NCBI RefSeq assembly: GCF_002797675.1 | Contig: NZ_PGEX01000001.1 | Location: 1,984,001 to 2,048,000 of the forward strand | Source: Hallerella succinigenes | Lineage (GTDB): Bacteria; Fibrobacterota; Fibrobacteria; Fibrobacterales; Fibrobacteraceae | Length of the DNA stretch: 64,000 bases | Direction of reading: 5' to 3' | Shown: positions 60,864 through 64,000 of the stretch, one piece after another | Layout: each line of letters starts with the position of its first letter | Numbering within the stretch: the stretch's first letter is position 1 | The notes under the pieces: model-generated | Databases searched by the model: none | What the model saw: only the letters and a program-made list of their open reading frames with translations | Told to the model about the DNA's origin: nothing | Made by a program: the position numbers and the translations under genes

Positions 60864-62174
60864 ATGCAAAGATTTGCACTGAAACAGCTTCTTGAATGGA
60901 AAAACTCGACACGACGCAAGCCCCTTGTTCTCAAGGGGGCAAGGCAGGTGGGCAAGACATGGCTCATGAAGGAATTCGGAAGACTACATTATCAAAAAAC
61001 GTTCTACTTCAGCTTTGATCGGGATGCTTCACTTGCAAATCTTTTCAAGACGACAAAAGACCCAATCCGCCTGCTGGAACAGCTGGGGGCAATCCTGGGC
61101 GACAAGATATTGCCTGGCGAACACCTGGTTATCCTTGACGAAATACAAGAATGTCCCGAAGCCCTCAACGCGCTTAAATACTTCAACGAAGAAGCGAACG
61201 AATTCCACGTGATGGCGGCAGGGAGCCTTTTGGGAACTTTGCTAGCAAGTCCTCATGGGTACCCCGTCGGCAAGGTCAACCTGCAGAAAATCAACCCCAT
61301 GACTTTTGGTGAGTTTCTTGAAGCTGTTCAGCCATCCTTGGCGAATTACCTGGATTCGGCAAGTGATTTCACACAAATTCCCGAGATACAGCACCGCAAG
61401 CTTATTGAATGCTACCGTAACTACCTGATTGTAGGCGGAATGCCAGACTGCGTTGCCGCGTGGGTAAACGAAAAGGACTGCCGGCAAGTTCAGTTAATTC
61501 AAAAGGAACTTTTATCCCTTTACGAAAATGATGTTTCCAAATACCACGGCAAGGTAAATGCAGGTCGAATACTCATGGTGTTCCGAAATGTCGCTACGCA
61601 ACTTTCCAAGGAAAACGAAAAGTTTATTTACGGATGTGTGAAGCCCGGAGCCAGAGCCAGGGAATTTGAAGAAGCCATCGAGTGGCTCACGTCCGCAGGC
61701 CTTATCAACCGGGTGTACAACGTGTCCAAGCCCGAGCACCCGCTCAATATTTTTGAGCAAATCAATGCGTTCAAACTGTTTTTCTTCGATACAGGACTGT
61801 TGAAATGCCTTTCTGGTACAAGCAACCAGTCAATCATCCTTGATGAGGCTTTTCAGTTCAAGGGGCCGCTGGCAGAAAACTTTGTCTTGCAACAGTTGCT
61901 GAGCGTCCTGGGCGAGAATCTGCATTATTACGCTCCCATGCAAAATTACGAAGTCGATTTTTTGCTACAGGAAGGTTCAGATATCATCCCTATAGAATGC
62001 AAGGGCGGAGAAAACGTAGCTTCGGCTAGTTTCAAGCGATTCATTAGGGAAAAAAATCCAACTCGTGCATTTCGTTTTTCGCAGCTGCCGTACAAGGTGC
62101 AAGACATCATGACCAACATTCCGCTGTACCTTGCAGACAGGGCCGTGCTGCTAAGCGCAGAGGACAGCCATTGA
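60864..62174 (+). CDS. DUF4143-type AAA+ ATPase (complete)
   Basis: The 436-residue protein has a P-loop (LKGARQVGKTWLMKEF, ~residue 28), Walker B (LVILDEIQECPEAL, ~95), sensor SLLGT, then a winged-helix region (YRNYLIVGGMP) and the C-terminal DUF4143/PD-(D/E)XK-like region (FFFDTGLLKCL; AENFVLQQLL; YEVDFLLQEG; IPIECKGGE). It is related to the partial gene at the window start. Function unknown; such genes are common in variable regions. TATATT ends 6 nt before the ATG. Confidence 0.92.
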   Translation: MQRFALKQLLEWKNSTRRKPLVLKGARQVGKTWLMKEFGRLHYQKTFYFSFDRDASLANLFKTTKDPIRLLEQLGAILGDKILPGEHLVILDEIQECPEALNALKYFNEEANEFHVMAAGSLLGTLLASPHGYPVGKVNLQKINPMTFGEFLEAVQPSLANYLDSASDFTQIPEIQHRKLIECYRNYLIVGGMPDCVAAWVNEKDCRQVQLIQKELLSLYENDVSKYHGKVNAGRILMVFRNVATQLSKENEKFIYGCVKPGARAREFEEAIEWLTSAGLINRVYNVSKPEHPLNIFEQINAFKLFFFDTGLLKCLSGTSNQSIILDEAFQFKGPLAENFVLQQLLSVLGENLHYYAPMQNYEVDFLLQEGSDIIPIECKGGENVASASFKRFIREKNPTRAFRFSQLPYKVQDIMTNIPLYLADRAVLLSAEDSH

Positions 62175-62508
62175 CATATCGCTGATCCAAACCCTAATTG
62201 TCATTCTATTTCAGAAACTGATTTTCGAACTCATGCTAGAAATGCAATAGAAAGTACAAAAGAACATTGGGATCATCTATAAGTTTAGAACAAATTAACA
62301 AGAATATTATCGATCCAGTCAAATTTGCATTTGACAAAGCGCTGTATGGACTTTCTTGCCTTTATTGATATTTTGCGAAATAACCGAACCACTCAAAAGT
62401 ATTTTTGAAATATCCAAAGAGGGTATTTTTTACAGATTGAAAAGTTTGAAATTCTATGTGACGCAAAAAGAATTCAATGAAAAACATTCGCAAATGTCTT
62501 TGTTTTAA
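62175..62508 (+). pseudogene. decayed coding sequence in several frames
   Basis: Directly after the ATPase stop, coding-like stretches change frame: HIADPNPNCHSISETDFRTH with continuation to a stop near 62280, then SLEQINKNIIDPVKFAFDKA to a stop near 62370, then FCEITEPLKSIFEISKEGIF and YRLKSLKFYVTQKEF to TAA at 62506-62508. No start codon is plausible. It reads as one or two genes broken by frameshifts and stops; no family recognised. Confidence 0.4.
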
Positions 62509-62521
62509 ATTGGGGTGCAAG

Positions 62522-62947
62522 ATGGACGCAAAAACAAGATACACAAAATTGGTGGAAGATGTCAAAAATGAAATTGCCAAGGATAGGGCAAAATTCGACC
62601 GCATTAAGGAACGAAATCGGCATCAGGAATAATACAAGGAACTTTGGGAAAAGGTAAATATTGACGAAGTGGTTGAGAAATTTGCTCCCAATTCGGAACC
62701 CGTTATCAACGACAATGGTAAAATAATCTTTAGGACGCCTGGCAGCAACATTCAGGTAGTTTGCGAAGCGACCATCGGATCTCTTCGTATTCAGGATTTG
62801 AATATAAAAAGTCGAAGAAAATCTTATCTTGATCTTGATGGGAAACGCCCTCTCAATATCGTAGAAAATGGCAAAATACGTGGTCGAACTAACAAAGAAT
62901 ATGAACTTGCAACTCATTTTAGAATCAAAAAGCTGAAGGAACTTTAA
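62522..62947 (+). pseudogene. putative polymorphic-toxin-like gene interrupted by an in-frame stop
   Basis: An ATG at 62522 opens a frame of 36 codons (ending RIKERNRHQE) stopped by TAA at 62630-62632. The same frame then continues without a break (YKELWEKVNIDEVVEKFAP) to 62947. The C-terminal part has YLDLDGKRPLNIVENGKIRG followed by RTNKEYELATHFRIKK, a pattern I associate with polymorphic-toxin C-terminal domains of the Bacterial toxin 24 kind; this is from memory and unsure. Translation could restart at GTG 62669. It is either a nonsense mutant or two cistrons. Confidence 0.5.
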
Positions 62948-62961
62948 CCAAGGAGTAAGCT

Positions 62962-63327
62962 ATGAACGAAATGGAAGATACGACCGTATTGTATATGGAA
63001 ATAGCAAAAGATGCCATTGGGCAAGAATACCTCGATTCAGGAGCCGATGTAGAAGCTGAGGAGGAAACTGAACATTACGCTACAATGACTTTGTCTGCCA
63101 AGGAATATTATTCTATCGATGAACTTCTTCTTTCCATGATAAAGCCCTGTGATGTTTTCATAGATGCAGGAGAATCGTCTACCATGGAGGCGAGGCGTGT
63201 TCAAAAGGCAAAGGAAATGACCATCGCTTTTGCAAAAAATCATCCCGAAACCAAAACGGCTTGTGATAAAATGATAAAGATGTTTGATATTGCGCTGAAG
63301 TATAATCGTGATATTGATTTCGCCTAG
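62962..63327 (+). CDS. acidic protein of unknown function, possible immunity protein
   Basis: A 121-residue acidic protein starting 14 nt after the previous gene (AAGGAG before the ATG). It has an N-terminal DTTVLYMEIAKDAIGQEYLD, a Glu-rich segment, and a helical end (KTACDKMIKMFDIALKYN). Its position right behind a toxin-like gene suggests an immunity protein, but I recognise no family. Confidence 0.6.
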   Translation: MNEMEDTTVLYMEIAKDAIGQEYLDSGADVEAEEETEHYATMTLSAKEYYSIDELLLSMIKPCDVFIDAGESSTMEARRVQKAKEMTIAFAKNHPETKTACDKMIKMFDIALKYNRDIDFA

Positions 63328-63337
63328 GAAGGTATCC

Positions 63338-63430
63338 ATGAAGCTGGATAAATATACCCTTGTTGCAGATTTGGAAAATTTTCTGACAAAATATTCTGGG
63401 TTTGTAATTTGTCAACTTCATGCTCCTTAA
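63338..63430 (+). CDS. short 30-residue reading frame, possibly a truncated gene
   Basis: ATG at 63338 with AGGAAGG upstream, 10 nt after the previous stop, encodes 30 residues (MKLDKYTLVADLENFLTKYS...) and stops 30 nt before cas1. The good ribosome site and operon position suggest a real start whose 3' part was lost when the CRISPR locus or another segment joined here. Confidence 0.35.
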   Translation: MKLDKYTLVADLENFLTKYSGFVICQLHAP

Positions 63431-63460
63431 TACACAAATACACACAACAAAAGGAGAAAC

Positions 63461-64000
63461 ATGCCCAAACAGACTCTCGTATTCGAAAGCCCCGTCCAGC
63501 TTTCGGTGCAAAATTTCATGCTCAAAATCGCCTACAAGGACGATCCCAACAACGTCACCCTCAGAGCTATCGAGGATATCGCCATCATCCTCATCGACAA
63601 TCATTCGGCATCGCTCACCACGCCGCTCATCGGCAAACTGGCAGAGCAGAATGTCGCCGTCGTATTCTGCAACGAAAAGCATATGCCGTCATCCATGCTC
63701 ATGAACCTGGACGCAAACACCCTGCAAGAGAAATACTTCCGCCTGCAACTGGACGCACCCCTACCGCTAAAAAAGCAGATGTGGAAAAATGTCGTGGAGG
63801 CAAAAATCAAGAACCAGGCGCTGCACCTAAAGTCCCTTGGCAAAAAACACGACAAGCTCCTGAAATACGCCACTGGAGTCCTTAGCGGGGACTCCAGCAA
63901 CCGTGAAGGACTTGCCGCGCAATGCTACTGGAGGGAACTTTTCGGCAAAGAGTTCATCCGCGACAGGTTCGGCGAGCATCCCAACGACTTTTTGAATTAC
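63461..64000 (+). CDS. cas1: CRISPR-associated endonuclease Cas1, type II (3' end outside window)
   Basis: The frame opens at ATG 63461 with AAAGGAG upstream and runs off the window after 180 residues. Type II Cas1 features are clear: AIEDIAIILIDNHSASLTTPL, LAEQNVAVVFCNEKHMPSSM, FRLQLDAPLPLKKQMWKNVVEAKIKNQALHL, and LSGDSSNREGLAAQCYWREL, containing a catalytic Glu. With Cas2 it inserts new spacers. No cas9 or repeat array precedes it here, so the rest of the locus must lie beyond 64000. Confidence 0.93.
   Translation, partial: MPKQTLVFESPVQLSVQNFMLKIAYKDDPNNVTLRAIEDIAIILIDNHSASLTTPLIGKLAEQNVAVVFCNEKHMPSSMLMNLDANTLQEKYFRLQLDAPLPLKKQMWKNVVEAKIKNQALHLKSLGKKHDKLLKYATGVLSGDSSNREGLAAQCYWRELFGKEFIRDRFGEHPNDFLNY

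Noticed and set aside
62175-63460. CRISPR repeat array or tracrRNA before cas1
   Set aside because: No regularly spaced repeats were found, and the space between the last frame and cas1 is only 30 nt.

Overview
This window looks like chromosome from a Fibrobacter-like bacterium (phylum Fibrobacterota). This is inferred from content, not from a database match. The cell is a diderm: there are outer-membrane barrel proteins, lipoproteins, a SPOR protein and LrgAB. It carries a TIGR02147-type regulator, a family known mainly from Fibrobacter. The core genes are densely packed and many start codons sit a few bases downstream of a TATATT-like box. Both ends lie in accessory DNA: the window opens inside a DUF4143-type ATPase gene and closes inside a type II cas1.

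Layout. 0.8-3.4 kb: purD, purE and a DUF3108 protein. 3.5-7.0 kb: an outer-membrane protein, a candidate small RNA, tRNA-Arg(CCG), rimO and a SPOR lipoprotein. 7.1-13 kb: rpsU, yqeY, rpiA, a SlyD-like isomerase, a phosphoesterase, rlmH, an M32 carboxypeptidase and ttcA. 13-24 kb: lrgAB, a B12-binding radical SAM protein, a large secreted peptidase/propeller/barrel protein, mutL, an unknown 436-aa protein and a tRNA-sized candidate ncRNA. 24-29 kb: a TIGR02147 regulator, a small lipoprotein, an outer-membrane protein, ftsB, dprA and mazG. 29-36 kb: the conserved rimP-nusA-infB-rbfA-truB-ribF translation operon. 36-41 kb: a Zn/Cd-type export module (ATPase, separate HMA protein, divergent ArsR), panE and ilvA. 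41-53 kb: a cell-surface polymer cluster with a flippase, three glycosyltransferases, two LTA-synthase-like enzymes and an MMPL/RND exporter. 53-58 kb: a phosphotyrosine phosphatase, a cNMP-GGDEF protein, a YgiQ-like radical SAM protein and pgi.

58.3-64 kb is an accessory island with broken genes. It begins with a three-gene DUF3990/DUF3791 (ADP-ribosyltransferase-like) module bracketed by pgi and a second copy of the pgi 3' end. Then come a broken PIN toxin with an intact small partner, a complete DUF4143 ATPase, a nonsense-interrupted gene resembling a polymorphic-toxin domain with a possible immunity gene, and finally cas1 of a type II CRISPR-Cas system.

The most interesting whole-window signal is transcriptional. 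At least a dozen genes on both strands have a TATATT/TATCTT/TATTTT box ending 6-9 bases before the start codon and no Shine-Dalgarno run, which predicts leaderless mRNAs. In two divergent gene pairs both genes show this, with the two boxes only 7 bp apart; a third pair has a similar arrangement for one leaderless and one ordinary gene. Other points of note are a MutL lacking its endonuclease metal ligands, two orphan promoter-to-terminator units, and the pgi-flanked toxin module.
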